From a virus: DNA of 22,708 bases. A model generated the notes under the pieces. It was not told where the DNA came from, did not search any database, and saw nothing but the letters and a program-made list of their open reading frames with translations. Position 1 is the stretch's first letter. Each line of letters starts with the position of its first letter. The translations under genes and the position numbers were made by a program. Location of the stretch: positions 1-22,708 of IMG/VR virus record IMGVR_UViG_3300051212_001551; one strand, given 5' to 3'. This document shows positions 1-7,241 of the stretch, piece after piece.

Positions 1-1
1 A

Positions 2-1279
2 TCTGCTGATTTTAAAGAGTATCTAGGTAAGACAGGATTGAAAGCAGAGCCCGATGTTGTTTTAGACTTTTTAAGATCTAAAGGAATGCCTACTGATGCT
101 GCTGAGAAGATTATCGCTGCAGGTCCTGAAAAAAGTATGTTGGCTAAAGGCATGGATGCTATCAAGGGCATGGTCAAAGGCAAAGGCACTGGAGCACAAC
201 AACCTCAAGATGCTGGAGGACAGCAGCAACAACCTTCGCAACAGAAAAAACAACCGGCAGGTGATAATCCACAGCCTCAAAATAGAGTTGAACCTAAACT
301 AGATCCAGAAACTCCACAACAGCAGGATCCTGCACAAAAACCTAATTTCAATAATCAGTTAGGCGGAGGACAGCAAAAAATTTCAACCGGTGGAACTAAT
401 GATCCATCTACATTTAAAAATGTTCCAGGGACTCAACAGGTTCCAACAGGTGTTCCATCGACTACAGATCCGAGAACAGCATTCGCTAAACCAGCACAAG
501 GAGCCGAACAACCAGAGACTCCTGCAGGCCGTAAGCAAGGTGGCGGTAAAGTTGCAGGACAACTGAGTCAGACTCCTGGTGCAGTTAAGAAGAGAGATGC
601 CAGAGCAGCGGCTAAATCAGGAAGCACTAATAATGCGATTAGTCAATTTGTAAAAACACAAACTGGTGATAATCCTATCAAGATGAATCCAGAACCTCAG
701 CAGAATCCTGTACCACAGAAACAGAAACAACCACGTCAAAGAAAGAAACCAGGAGCACCCGGCGGTAAAGTTGAAAGTATATCAAGATTTAGTGAATCAG
801 TTGAGTACGAATTTGATCTTTTATTAGAAGCATTAAGCAGAGGTCAGTTAGATAAAATCTTCATGGCAGTTGCACAAGATTCAGCTAAAGCAGGAGTCCA
901 GGGCGGAGGCGGTCAACAGCAAGCAGGCGGTCAACAAGGTGGTGGTCAACAAGCTGGCGGAGCTCAATCTGGTGGACAACAAGGTGGTCAGAAAGCCGGA
1001 GGTGCTGCAGGTGGATTTATTAGAGGTCTTATGGGTCAAGATGATTCAGAAGGACCTGGCGGAATCAAAGGTAACTTAAATGTTAATCAGTTAGCGGCAA
1101 TGTTACCAGGAGTAGATCCTAAAGTATTAACACAGGCTATTTCTGTGATTAGACAAGGAAGACAGCCAAATAGAAATCAAATAACCACTTTGGGTAACGC
1201 AATGATTGCTATTATCAAAGCAGATCCTCAAACAACACAACAGATAATGATGCAGTTGAAAAAGGTTCAAGCCAAATGA
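2..1279 (+). CDS. Gln/Gly/Pro-rich hypothetical protein, 5'-truncated by window edge
   Basis: I do not recognise this protein. The frame is open from the first full codon (position 2) to a TGA at 1277-1279, giving 425 visible residues. A TTG at 38 could serve as a start, but the frame continues upstream with normal-looking protein (SADFKEYLGKTGL), so the true start is probably outside the window. It has three parts: a short helical N-terminal segment (about 2-170), a long hydrophilic linker rich in Q, P, N, G and K (about 170-770), and a helical segment with the motif FDLLLEALSRGQLDKIF (about 815-865). A Gly/Gln tract (about 902-1018) and a final helical domain (about 1070-1275) follow. LLE followed by A at 821-832 resembles the LxE cleavage sites of T4-type prohead proteases, so a head-internal protein is possible but unproven. 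It overlaps the next gene by 4 nt, suggesting translational coupling. Confidence 0.75.
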   Translation, partial: SADFKEYLGKTGLKAEPDVVLDFLRSKGMPTDAAEKIIAAGPEKSMLAKGMDAIKGMVKGKGTGAQQPQDAGGQQQQPSQQKKQPAGDNPQPQNRVEPKLDPETPQQQDPAQKPNFNNQLGGGQQKISTGGTNDPSTFKNVPGTQQVPTGVPSTTDPRTAFAKPAQGAEQPETPAGRKQGGGKVAGQLSQTPGAVKKRDARAAAKSGSTNNAISQFVKTQTGDNPIKMNPEPQQNPVPQKQKQPRQRKKPGAPGGKVESISRFSESVEYEFDLLLEALSRGQLDKIFMAVAQDSAKAGVQGGGGQQQAGGQQGGGQQAGGAQSGGQQGGQKAGGAAGGFIRGLMGQDDSEGPGGIKGNLNVNQLAAMLPGVDPKVLTQAISVIRQGRQPNRNQITTLGNAMIAIIKADPQTTQQIMMQLKKVQAK

Positions 1280-1725
1280 GATTTTATGAGTTTGAATTAA
1301 TCAAACACAAACAACCTGGCGAAATCGCCGACAAAGGAATTTCTGCTGCTAAATCGGCAGCAGGTGCTTCTAAAAGTGCTCTAGGTTCTTTAGGAAGGGG
1401 TGTCGCCAGAGGAGTTGGAATGTTTTTCAAAGATTTTGATCCAGCTATGCAGATGCTGTATAAAGACGGAGATCTCGAACAACAGAAAAAGCCAGCAGGA
1501 GCCGAAGATCGAAAGCGATTAAAGAATGCTCTGGGTAAGGTCTTAAACAACGAACCGATCGACGATAACGACCGCAGAGATTTAAAATTAGGATTAAATC
1601 GAGAGTGGTTTAAGGATATGGAAGATCCAGATTTTAAATCTGGAATACAAAAAATAATAGCTAAACAAACACCGCAAGGTCAAGAATTAGTTATGTTAAA
1701 GCGTGTACACGCAAAGATGTTTTAA
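1276..1725 (+). CDS. Hypothetical protein, 149 aa, coupled to upstream gene
   Basis: No family is recognised. The ATG at 1276 overlaps the TGA of the upstream gene (ATGA, 1276-1279), the usual signature of translational coupling, so the two proteins are probably made together. The protein begins MRFYEFELIKH, has an Ala/Gly/Ser-rich stretch (residues about 22-48), and then a charged, probably helical C-terminal half with DRKRLKNAL and DRRDLKLGL segments. No signal peptide or clear membrane helix is visible. The opening MRFYEF loosely resembles the MKLLEF start of the small protein at 7242 and the MKTYQEF capsid-targeting start of T4 internal head proteins; this is only a weak hint. Its stop codon (1723-1725) overlaps the convergent stop codon of the gp26 frameshift extension (1722-1724). 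Confidence 0.75.
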   Translation: MRFYEFELIKHKQPGEIADKGISAAKSAAGASKSALGSLGRGVARGVGMFFKDFDPAMQMLYKDGDLEQQKKPAGAEDRKRLKNALGKVLNNEPIDDNDRRDLKLGLNREWFKDMEDPDFKSGIQKIIAKQTPQGQELVMLKRVHAKMF

Positions 1726-1949
1726 AAGAAAGGCATCCCAGTCTTTTTTGTAGTTTCTAAGTTATCTTTGATAATTTCGCCAACAATCTTTCTTTCTTCA
1801 TAACTGAGGTGCATTGCCTCAGAATAAGACATTCCACGCATGTACCAGCATAATTTCAGTACATCGCGTTTTATCTCCAGAGCCTCTTTGTCTAGTTGAT
1901 CAGCATACAGTAAGATCTCCGGCTCGGATGATGTTAAGACCTTACCGCG
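1722..1949 (-). CDS. -1 frame extension of gp26 (probable frameshift product, 75 codons)
   Basis: The -1 frame relative to gp26 is open from about 1988 down to a TAA at 1722-1724 and has no ATG, GTG or TTG until an internal ATG at 1841-1839. After slippage at the TTTTTTC heptamer (1955-1949), translation would add 75 residues starting RGKVLTSSEPEILLYADQLD and ending KKTGMPFF, giving a fusion of about 357 aa (282 from gp26 plus 75). The extension is a plausible compact helical protein, with KEALEIKRDVLKLCWYMRG and SYEERKIVGEIIKDNLE segments, and fills what would otherwise be a 208-nt convergent gap. From memory, similar short proteins follow gp26 in T4-like cyanophages; a counterpart of gp51 is possible but not shown. 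Alternatives are initiation at a CTG behind a GGAG (about 1919-1907) or a missing T in the homopolymer. Confidence 0.7.
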   Translation of the reverse strand, partial: RGKVLTSSEPEILLYADQLDKEALEIKRDVLKLCWYMRGMSYSEAMHLSYEERKIVGEIIKDNLETTKKTGMPFF

Positions 1950-1958
1950 AAAAAATTT
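1910..1958 (-). promoter_or_regulatory. Probable programmed -1 ribosomal frameshift signal (slippery site plus hairpin)
   Basis: On the minus strand the gp26 codons TCA AAT TTT TTC contain two overlapping X XXY YYZ heptamers: A AAT TTT (1958-1952) and T TTT TTC (1955-1949). Three nucleotides downstream, GTAAGGTC (1945-1938) can pair with GATCTTAC (1917-1910), giving 8 base pairs with one G-U. Its loop holds a second hairpin, TCCG-AGC-CGGA (1928-1918). The outer stem could extend towards the heptamer with G-U pairs. The gp26 stop codon (1936-1934) lies just after the site. Slippery site, close downstream structure, nearby 0-frame stop and a start-less -1 frame are the four usual components of a frameshift cassette. 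Confidence 0.7.
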
Positions 1959-2794
1959 GATTGATCCATCGTGATTGGAGTGGTAAACTCATGTTCACAA
2001 TGTCCGCATTTAACTGATTGTGGTTTTAAATCAATCTCGTTTTTTATCTTTAACACATGATCGTGTATTTTTTCAAATACATCTTTTGGAGCATTATTTA
2101 GAAATTCATTGATAAATTGTTGATCAGTGACTGAACCTTCTGGAGTTTCGATTCTAGTAATACAACCTGCAACAAGATCAACAGTTAATTTTGTTAATTT
2201 AATAAATCCAGCTTGAAATTTTTCAATTTTTTCTTCATCGCTCATATTGTCATCGGTAGCGATTTGAACTAGTTTTTGTTGTTCTAATGTTTGTAAACTT
2301 GCTTTGGTAATTTCTCTATAAGCGTAAGGACGGATCTTAATAGTCAACGGATCAGCATCAACTGTATCGATATATTCAAATTGATCAAATTGATTGAGCC
2401 ACATTCTTAAATTCATCGCATAATCATTATCCTCTTTACAGCTAGGACATGTAACTGTAATTTCCATGTTTTCTCCGTATGTTGCTAAACGGATTGCAAT
2501 TAAACAGACATCAACATCAATCGAAGGCATATTCCATGGTTCTTTAATCGCTGGAATACAGCTTTTTATAACTTCAACTGTGCTTTGGCCAGATAATAAT
2601 GCATCTGGTGTTTTAAACAGCAACTCATCTTTGGCAGTCATGGCAAACACGGGATATTCGTCGTTAACACTTCTATCCAAACTACCTTCCGGATACCAAT
2701 GGCCTTTTGATGGTAACCTAATCCATATTTTAGGCTGTCGATAATATTGAGCCAGTGGATTATTGTTTTGTTGTGTTTTTTGCATTTCTGCCAT
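1934..2794 (-). CDS. 26: Baseplate hub / tail assembly protein, T4 gp26 family
   Basis: The 286-aa protein shows the T4 gp26-type baseplate family pattern: WIRLPSKGHWYP (residues 24-35), YPVFAMTAKDELLFKTPDAL (47-66), VIKSCIPAIK (75-84), DVDVCLIAIRLATYGE (93-108). Two Cys pairs, CPSC (116-119) and CGHC (263-266), look like a four-cysteine zinc site. T4 gp26 is 208 aa, so this is a longer form. The start at 2794 (MAEMQK) is chosen because GGAGA lies just upstream and the longer reading to 2872 would run through the promoter region. In T4, gp26 acts in assembly of the baseplate hub. Here it is transcribed divergently from the probable tape-measure gene. Its 3' end carries a probable -1 frameshift signal that would create a longer version with a helical tail, as in the G/GT tail assembly chaperones of lambda-like phages. 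Confidence 0.85.
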   Translation of the reverse strand: MAEMQKTQQNNNPLAQYYRQPKIWIRLPSKGHWYPEGSLDRSVNDEYPVFAMTAKDELLFKTPDALLSGQSTVEVIKSCIPAIKEPWNMPSIDVDVCLIAIRLATYGENMEITVTCPSCKEDNDYAMNLRMWLNQFDQFEYIDTVDADPLTIKIRPYAYREITKASLQTLEQQKLVQIATDDNMSDEEKIEKFQAGFIKLTKLTVDLVAGCITRIETPEGSVTDQQFINEFLNNAPKDVFEKIHDHVLKIKNEIDLKPQSVKCGHCEHEFTTPITMDQSNFFAVRS

Positions 2795-2805
2795 TTTTAG
2801 TCTCC

Positions 2806-2813
2806 GATAAATA
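2806..2813 (+). promoter_or_regulatory. T4-like late promoter (GATAAATA) for the tape-measure gene
   Basis: GATAAATAC matches the T4 late-promoter box TATAAATA in seven of eight positions. Transcription would be expected to begin about six nucleotides after the box, near 2819, leaving a 41-nt leader before the ATG at 2860. It faces an identical box on the other strand (2833-2826). Confidence 0.65.
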
Positions 2814-2825
2814 CTATAAGCAGAA

Positions 2826-2833
2826 TATTTATC
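2826..2833 (-). promoter_or_regulatory. T4-like late promoter (GATAAATA) for the gp26 gene
   Basis: Read on the minus strand this is AGATAAATATT, with the box at 2833-2826. The expected start is near 2820, about 26 nt before the gp26 ATG at 2794, with the GGAGA ribosome-binding site inside that leader. With the box at 2806-2813 it forms a perfect 8-bp inverted repeat with a 12-nt spacer. Confidence 0.65.
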
Positions 2834-2859
2834 TGCGCACTTTTTGTGGAAAATGCATA

Positions 2860-5508
2860 ATGGCCGTAACAATTGACATTCCTGGTGTAGGGCTAATTGA
2901 AGCCAATAATGCCGCTTCTGAGCAAACTCTAAAAGAGTTGCTTAAGATTATGAAAAAATGGGATCGCAAAATGGGCGGTGGCGGCCGTGGCGGCGGTGGA
3001 GGCACAGGTGGAGGCACAGGTGGGTCAGGAGGCGGCGGTGCTGGACCATATGATGAAAAAGGTCCGGTAGCAAGATCAATGAATCAATTTGGTTTAGCGA
3101 TAAACAGAGCCGCTATAATGACCGTGAGATTAGCCGATGGTATTACTAATACTTTGTCAACATTGGCTAATATGGGTGACAGTGTAGAATCTGCTGCCGC
3201 TGTGTTTTCAAAGATACCTATCATGGGAACTGTGTTTGCTGCGGTTGCTAGTGCGGTATCACAGACTACAAAAGCCTATCAATCCGCTGCACAATCAGGA
3301 GCAACGTTTGGCGGAAGTGTAAGCAATTTTGCTATGGCAGCTAGTAATGCTGGCATGACAATGCAGCAGTTTGGTCAGCTTATTGCACAAAATGGTGAAG
3401 CATTAAGATTATTGGGCGGCAACACCGAAAGCGGTGGTAAACGATTTGCCGATATTAGCAGAACATTAAGAAGTACTAGTCGTGATTTGTATAACATGGG
3501 TTATACCACCGAAGAAGTAAATCAAGGCCTAGCCAATTATACAAAGTTAACAGTACAGGGCGGTAAGAATACCAACATGACTAATGCAGAATTAGTCGCT
3601 GGTAGTAGAAAATATCTAAAAGAAATGGACTTGTTAGCTAAAGTAACAGGTGAAACTCGCAAACAACAAGAAGAAGCACAGGCAAAGTTAGCAGCAGATG
3701 CACAATATCAAGCAGCAATGGCAGGCATGAGTAAAGAAGTTGCTGACTCATTTAGAAACACAGTTACAGGATTACCGGGGCCATTAAGAGATGTTGCTAA
3801 AGATATCATGGCAACTGGTTCTGCGACTACGGAAGAAAGTCAACGTTTCATGGCAATGATGCCGCAGTCTGCAGAAATGATGAGACAGTTTGCTGAAAAA
3901 ACACAGCGCGGCGAAGAAATTAGCATGGCAGAAAGAAACAAGCTAAATGAAATGCTACGCATAGAAGGCAAGCAGGCAGCGAATCAATATAAAGATATTG
4001 GTAGATTTAGTGCAGACTTTGCTAAACAAACGAATATGTTTAATGCTGCCGCAGGAATTGGTGAAAACGCTTTAATAGATGGTGCCGCAGCACAAGAAGA
4101 GGCTGCTAAAAAGACAGACGGTCAAGCAGCGGCTTTAGAAGGAATTAAACAACAATTAGCAGCAATCAGCAATGAATTTTTAATGATGTTATCTAGTTCT
4201 GGTGTTATCGGAACAATGATGTCAATGCTGAGAGCAGTTGTTGATATTGTTAGAGATTTTGTAATACCAGCATTTCAAAATTATCTAGTTCCGGCAGTAA
4301 CTTGGGCAGCTGAAGTGTTTATCAACTATCTTGTACCAGCAGCAAAATGGTTAATCAAGGGTCTTATTCGTGCTGCTGAAGTTGTTATTGATTTTGTAAC
4401 TCCAATCTTTAATTGGCTAGGAAAAACGATAAAACATGTAATACATGAATTTGTAGTTCCTGCGATGTTGACAATTAGAAATATTATACAGGATTATTGG
4501 AAACCAATATTTCTAGGAATCGCAACAGTGATTGCAATAAAAGTGATACCATCATTGATTGCCAATGCGGCTACTATGATTGCAACGGCATTGGCAACAG
4601 CAGCCGCATGGTTGCCTGCTATTGCGGTAGCTGCGTTAGTTATAGGCGGATTCATGGCTATTAAATGGGCTATGGATAAATTTGGTCTAGATCTAGGGCT
4701 AATAGGTGATGGATTTAAATGGCTGTGGTCGTATCTTCAAGAATTTGGTCAAAATATTAAATTACTGGCACTTAAATTAATGGACATGATCACTGTCGGT
4801 GACGAATATAAACAAGCTATCAAAGATCAAGAAGAAGTAATTACCAAGACCAAAACTGATCGAGAGACTCTTGAAAAAGATATGTTGACCCGCCAACAAA
4901 AAAATCTTGATGAAAGAGCAAGGATAGAAAGAGAGCGAGAAAACGATAGGAAAAAAGCTGCACAAGGAAATTATCTAGAAGCACTGACCGGAATGAAAAT
5001 GTCAGATCTTAAAGGTCCGCAGTGGGGTAATACGCACTTAGGTGGCGGTGGTGGTGGCGGTTCTTGGACTAATCCTGCTAATCTTGGAAACATGCCAGGT
5101 TCCGGTAATACTATTGAAGATTATAAACCAGGCGCCGCCGGTCCAGGTTCATCAGGCCCAGTGGATTTAGGAAATATGAGTCCTGAAGAAAGTGCAAGAT
5201 ATGCATATAGTCTCCAGAATCCATCCATGGCAGGTGCTGATGCCCAGAAAAAACAAATAGAAGACAAGGCCAAAACTGAAGCTGAGGCAAAAGTCAAAGC
5301 AGAAGAAGCTGAACGTAAGAAAACAGAAAGTCAAAAAGGTGCTGCTGTCAACAGACCAGAATCTGCAGAATCGCTGTTAGCTGGCGTAAATACTAAACTT
5401 GAACAATTAATTAAGGTTAATAAGGTAGTAGCTGATTTAGCTGAAAGACAATTAAGCGTACAGAAAGGATTAGGCAATAACGTATTTGCATCGCCTACTA
5501 TGGCATAA
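2860..5508 (+). CDS. Probable tail tape-measure protein, 882 aa
   Basis: The architecture is typical of a tape measure, though no specific family is certain. After an N-terminal helix (MAVTIDIPGVGLIEANN) comes a Gly-rich linker (residues about 38-61), a long helical region (65-445) and a hydrophobic region (about 447-607). The hydrophobic region has spaced VPA/IPA and W/F motifs and membrane-helix-like stretches near 550-605. A charged coiled coil (about 651-704), a poly-Gly stretch (about 726-735) and an Ala/Lys/Glu helix (about 796-829) follow. T4 gp29, the T4 tape measure, is 590 aa, so a longer tail is possible. An in-frame GTG at 2755 would add 35 residues but would start inside the divergent gp26 gene; the ATG at 2860 sits downstream of the late-promoter box and a GGAAA. 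Adjacency to a gp26 gene with a probable chaperone-type frameshift supports the call. Confidence 0.7.
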   Translation: MAVTIDIPGVGLIEANNAASEQTLKELLKIMKKWDRKMGGGGRGGGGGTGGGTGGSGGGGAGPYDEKGPVARSMNQFGLAINRAAIMTVRLADGITNTLSTLANMGDSVESAAAVFSKIPIMGTVFAAVASAVSQTTKAYQSAAQSGATFGGSVSNFAMAASNAGMTMQQFGQLIAQNGEALRLLGGNTESGGKRFADISRTLRSTSRDLYNMGYTTEEVNQGLANYTKLTVQGGKNTNMTNAELVAGSRKYLKEMDLLAKVTGETRKQQEEAQAKLAADAQYQAAMAGMSKEVADSFRNTVTGLPGPLRDVAKDIMATGSATTEESQRFMAMMPQSAEMMRQFAEKTQRGEEISMAERNKLNEMLRIEGKQAANQYKDIGRFSADFAKQTNMFNAAAGIGENALIDGAAAQEEAAKKTDGQAAALEGIKQQLAAISNEFLMMLSSSGVIGTMMSMLRAVVDIVRDFVIPAFQNYLVPAVTWAAEVFINYLVPAAKWLIKGLIRAAEVVIDFVTPIFNWLGKTIKHVIHEFVVPAMLTIRNIIQDYWKPIFLGIATVIAIKVIPSLIANAATMIATALATAAAWLPAIAVAALVIGGFMAIKWAMDKFGLDLGLIGDGFKWLWSYLQEFGQNIKLLALKLMDMITVGDEYKQAIKDQEEVITKTKTDRETLEKDMLTRQQKNLDERARIERERENDRKKAAQGNYLEALTGMKMSDLKGPQWGNTHLGGGGGGGSWTNPANLGNMPGSGNTIEDYKPGAAGPGSSGPVDLGNMSPEESARYAYSLQNPSMAGADAQKKQIEDKAKTEAEAKVKAEEAERKKTESQKGAAVNRPESAESLLAGVNTKLEQLIKVNKVVADLAERQLSVQKGLGNNVFASPTMA

Positions 5509-5520
5509 TTTGGAATTAAT

Positions 5521-7221
5521 ATGAGTTGGAAAAAATATTTTACACCTGTGAAAATTGAAGGGCAAGGAGGTCAATTTAGTCCTCTTGGCAATGGAGGTGG
5601 GAAACCAGGTCCAGCTCGCGCAAATTATTCTAATTATTTGCCCGATGTCTATGCCGGTACACCTAATCGCGTTGAGCGATATATGCAGTACAATACCATG
5701 GATATGGACAGTGAGATTAATGCTGCACTTGATATCCTTGCAGAATTCTGTACTCAAAAGAACAGAGAAAACAGCACAGCGTTTCAGATTTTCTTCAAAG
5801 GTCAACCTACGGCAACAGAAGTTAAGTTGTTAAAAGATAGCCTACAGAAATGGCACAAAATACAACAGTTTGAAAACAGAGTTTTTAAAATTGTAAGAAA
5901 CACTTTTAAATACGGAGATTGTTTCTTCGTAAGAGATCCAGAAAACCTAAAATGGTATTATGTCGATCCTGCAAAAGTTTCAAAAATTATCGTGAACGAA
6001 AGCGAAGGTAAAGAACCCGAGCAATATGTAATACAAGACTTTAATTTTAATTTTAAAGAACTTGTAGCAACATCGATACATCCAAACACCCATACTAGTC
6101 CGCAGGGCACAGCCAGTTATGTAAGCGGTGGTGCGCTAGGTCGCGGTATGGTGGGAACTACTCCGCAGGCAACCGGTACTAGATTTTCAACACAGGTAAA
6201 TGAAGTTGCTGTAAATGCAAAAAATGTTATACACATTAGCCTAAGTGAGGGATTAGACAACAACTATCCTTTTGGTAATTCATTATTAGAATCAGTTTTC
6301 AAAGTCTACAAGCAAAAAGAATTGCTTGAAGATGCGATTATTATCTATCGTATTCAACGTGCTCCAGAAAGACGTATTTTCTATGTAGACGTTGGAAACA
6401 TGCCAGCGCACATGGCCATGGGATTTGTTGAGAGAGTAAAAAATGAAATCCATCAAAGACGTATTCCAAGTTCAACGGGCGGCGGAACTAGTGTTGTTGA
6501 TGCTAGTTACAATCCGTTGTCAATTAACGAAGATTATTTTTTCCCACAGACCGCAGAGGGACGTGGATCCAAAGTTGAGACCCTGCCTGGAGGGACGAAT
6601 CTCGGTGAAATCGACGATCTAAAATATTTTACAAATAAATTATTCCGTGCATTACGTATTCCAAGCAGCTACTTACCAACAGGTCCAGACGACAGTCAGA
6701 TGTCATTTACCGACGGAAAAGTAGGTACTGCATACATTCAAGAACTGCGTTTTAATGAATATTGTAAGCGTTTACAAAGCTTAATTGTTGAAGAATTTGA
6801 TCTAGAATTTAAAGTTTGGATTCAAAAACAAGGCATTAATATTGATAATAGTCTATTCGAATTAAAGTTTAATCCGCCACAAAACTTTGCCGCTTATCGT
6901 CAAAGTGAGCTAGATAACGCTAGAATTCAAAGCTTTACGGGGCTACAAGAAGTTGCTTATATGAGCAAGCGTTTTGCTCTAAAACGATTCTTAGGATTAA
7001 CCGAAGAAGAAATCAGAGAAAACGAACGCCTCTGGAAAGAAGAAAACGGAGACAAAGTTTCTGCCCTTAGCGATGCTGCCGGAGACATGCGTTCTATGGG
7101 AATTACTCCTAGCGGAATGCAAGCAGATATGGCAGATCAATCAGCCGAAGCTCCAGAAGATATGGCTGCACAAGCAGCAACTGGTGCTGAAGCAGAAGCC
7201 GGTGCTGCTCCAGCACAGTAA
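5521..7221 (+). CDS. 20: Portal vertex protein, T4 gp20 family
   Basis: The 566-aa protein matches the gp20 portal pattern: the N-terminal MSWKKYF, RVERYMQYNTMDMDSEINAA (start of the conserved region), then FKYGDCFFVRDP, YYVDPAKVSKI, HISLSEGLDNNYPFGNSLLE, RIQRAPERRIFYVDVGNMP and FFPQTAEGRGSKVETLPGG, followed by LFRALRIPSSYL. Twelve such subunits would form the dodecameric ring that nucleates prohead assembly, acts as the DNA gate for terminase and joins the neck. T4 gp20 is 524 aa; the extra length is mainly an Ala/Glu-rich C-terminal tail (from about residue 520). The ATG at 5521 is 12 nt after the tape-measure stop, with TTGGAA as a weak ribosome-binding site, so the gene probably shares that transcript. 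Confidence 0.95.
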   Translation: MSWKKYFTPVKIEGQGGQFSPLGNGGGKPGPARANYSNYLPDVYAGTPNRVERYMQYNTMDMDSEINAALDILAEFCTQKNRENSTAFQIFFKGQPTATEVKLLKDSLQKWHKIQQFENRVFKIVRNTFKYGDCFFVRDPENLKWYYVDPAKVSKIIVNESEGKEPEQYVIQDFNFNFKELVATSIHPNTHTSPQGTASYVSGGALGRGMVGTTPQATGTRFSTQVNEVAVNAKNVIHISLSEGLDNNYPFGNSLLESVFKVYKQKELLEDAIIIYRIQRAPERRIFYVDVGNMPAHMAMGFVERVKNEIHQRRIPSSTGGGTSVVDASYNPLSINEDYFFPQTAEGRGSKVETLPGGTNLGEIDDLKYFTNKLFRALRIPSSYLPTGPDDSQMSFTDGKVGTAYIQELRFNEYCKRLQSLIVEEFDLEFKVWIQKQGINIDNSLFELKFNPPQNFAAYRQSELDNARIQSFTGLQEVAYMSKRFALKRFLGLTEEEIRENERLWKEENGDKVSALSDAAGDMRSMGITPSGMQADMADQSAEAPEDMAAQAATGAEAEAGAAPAQ

Positions 7222-7229
7222 CCAAAACA

Positions 7230-7237
7230 GATAAATA
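7230..7237 (+). promoter_or_regulatory. T4-like late promoter (GATAAATA) abutting a start codon
   Basis: GATAAATAC lies between the gp20 stop (7219-7221) and the ATG at 7242. The last base of the box is only five positions before the A of the ATG. With T4 spacing the transcript would begin at about the start codon, giving a leaderless mRNA or one serving the next gene. Confidence 0.6.
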
Positions 7238-7241
7238 CAAG

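Noticed and set aside
1724-1748. AAAAGA/TCTTTT hairpin as a terminator for the 149-aa gene
   Set aside because: An AT-rich six-pair stem with a 12-nt loop, lying inside the probable coding extension of gp26 on the other strand.
1839-1841. Independent start of the gp26 extension at an internal ATG
   Set aside because: It would give only 39 residues, cutting off the regular helical part encoded upstream in the same frame; no good ribosome-binding site precedes it.
2755-2859. GTG start for the tape-measure gene 35 codons upstream of the ATG at 2860
   Set aside because: It would begin inside the divergent gp26 gene and run through both late-promoter boxes; the added residues (DYCFVVFFAFLPFLV) are antisense of gp26 and its leader.
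2795-2872. Longer gp26 reading frame starting at 2872
   Set aside because: The extra 26 codons cross the promoter region and overlap the tape-measure start; the ATG at 2794 has a good GGAGA ribosome-binding site.
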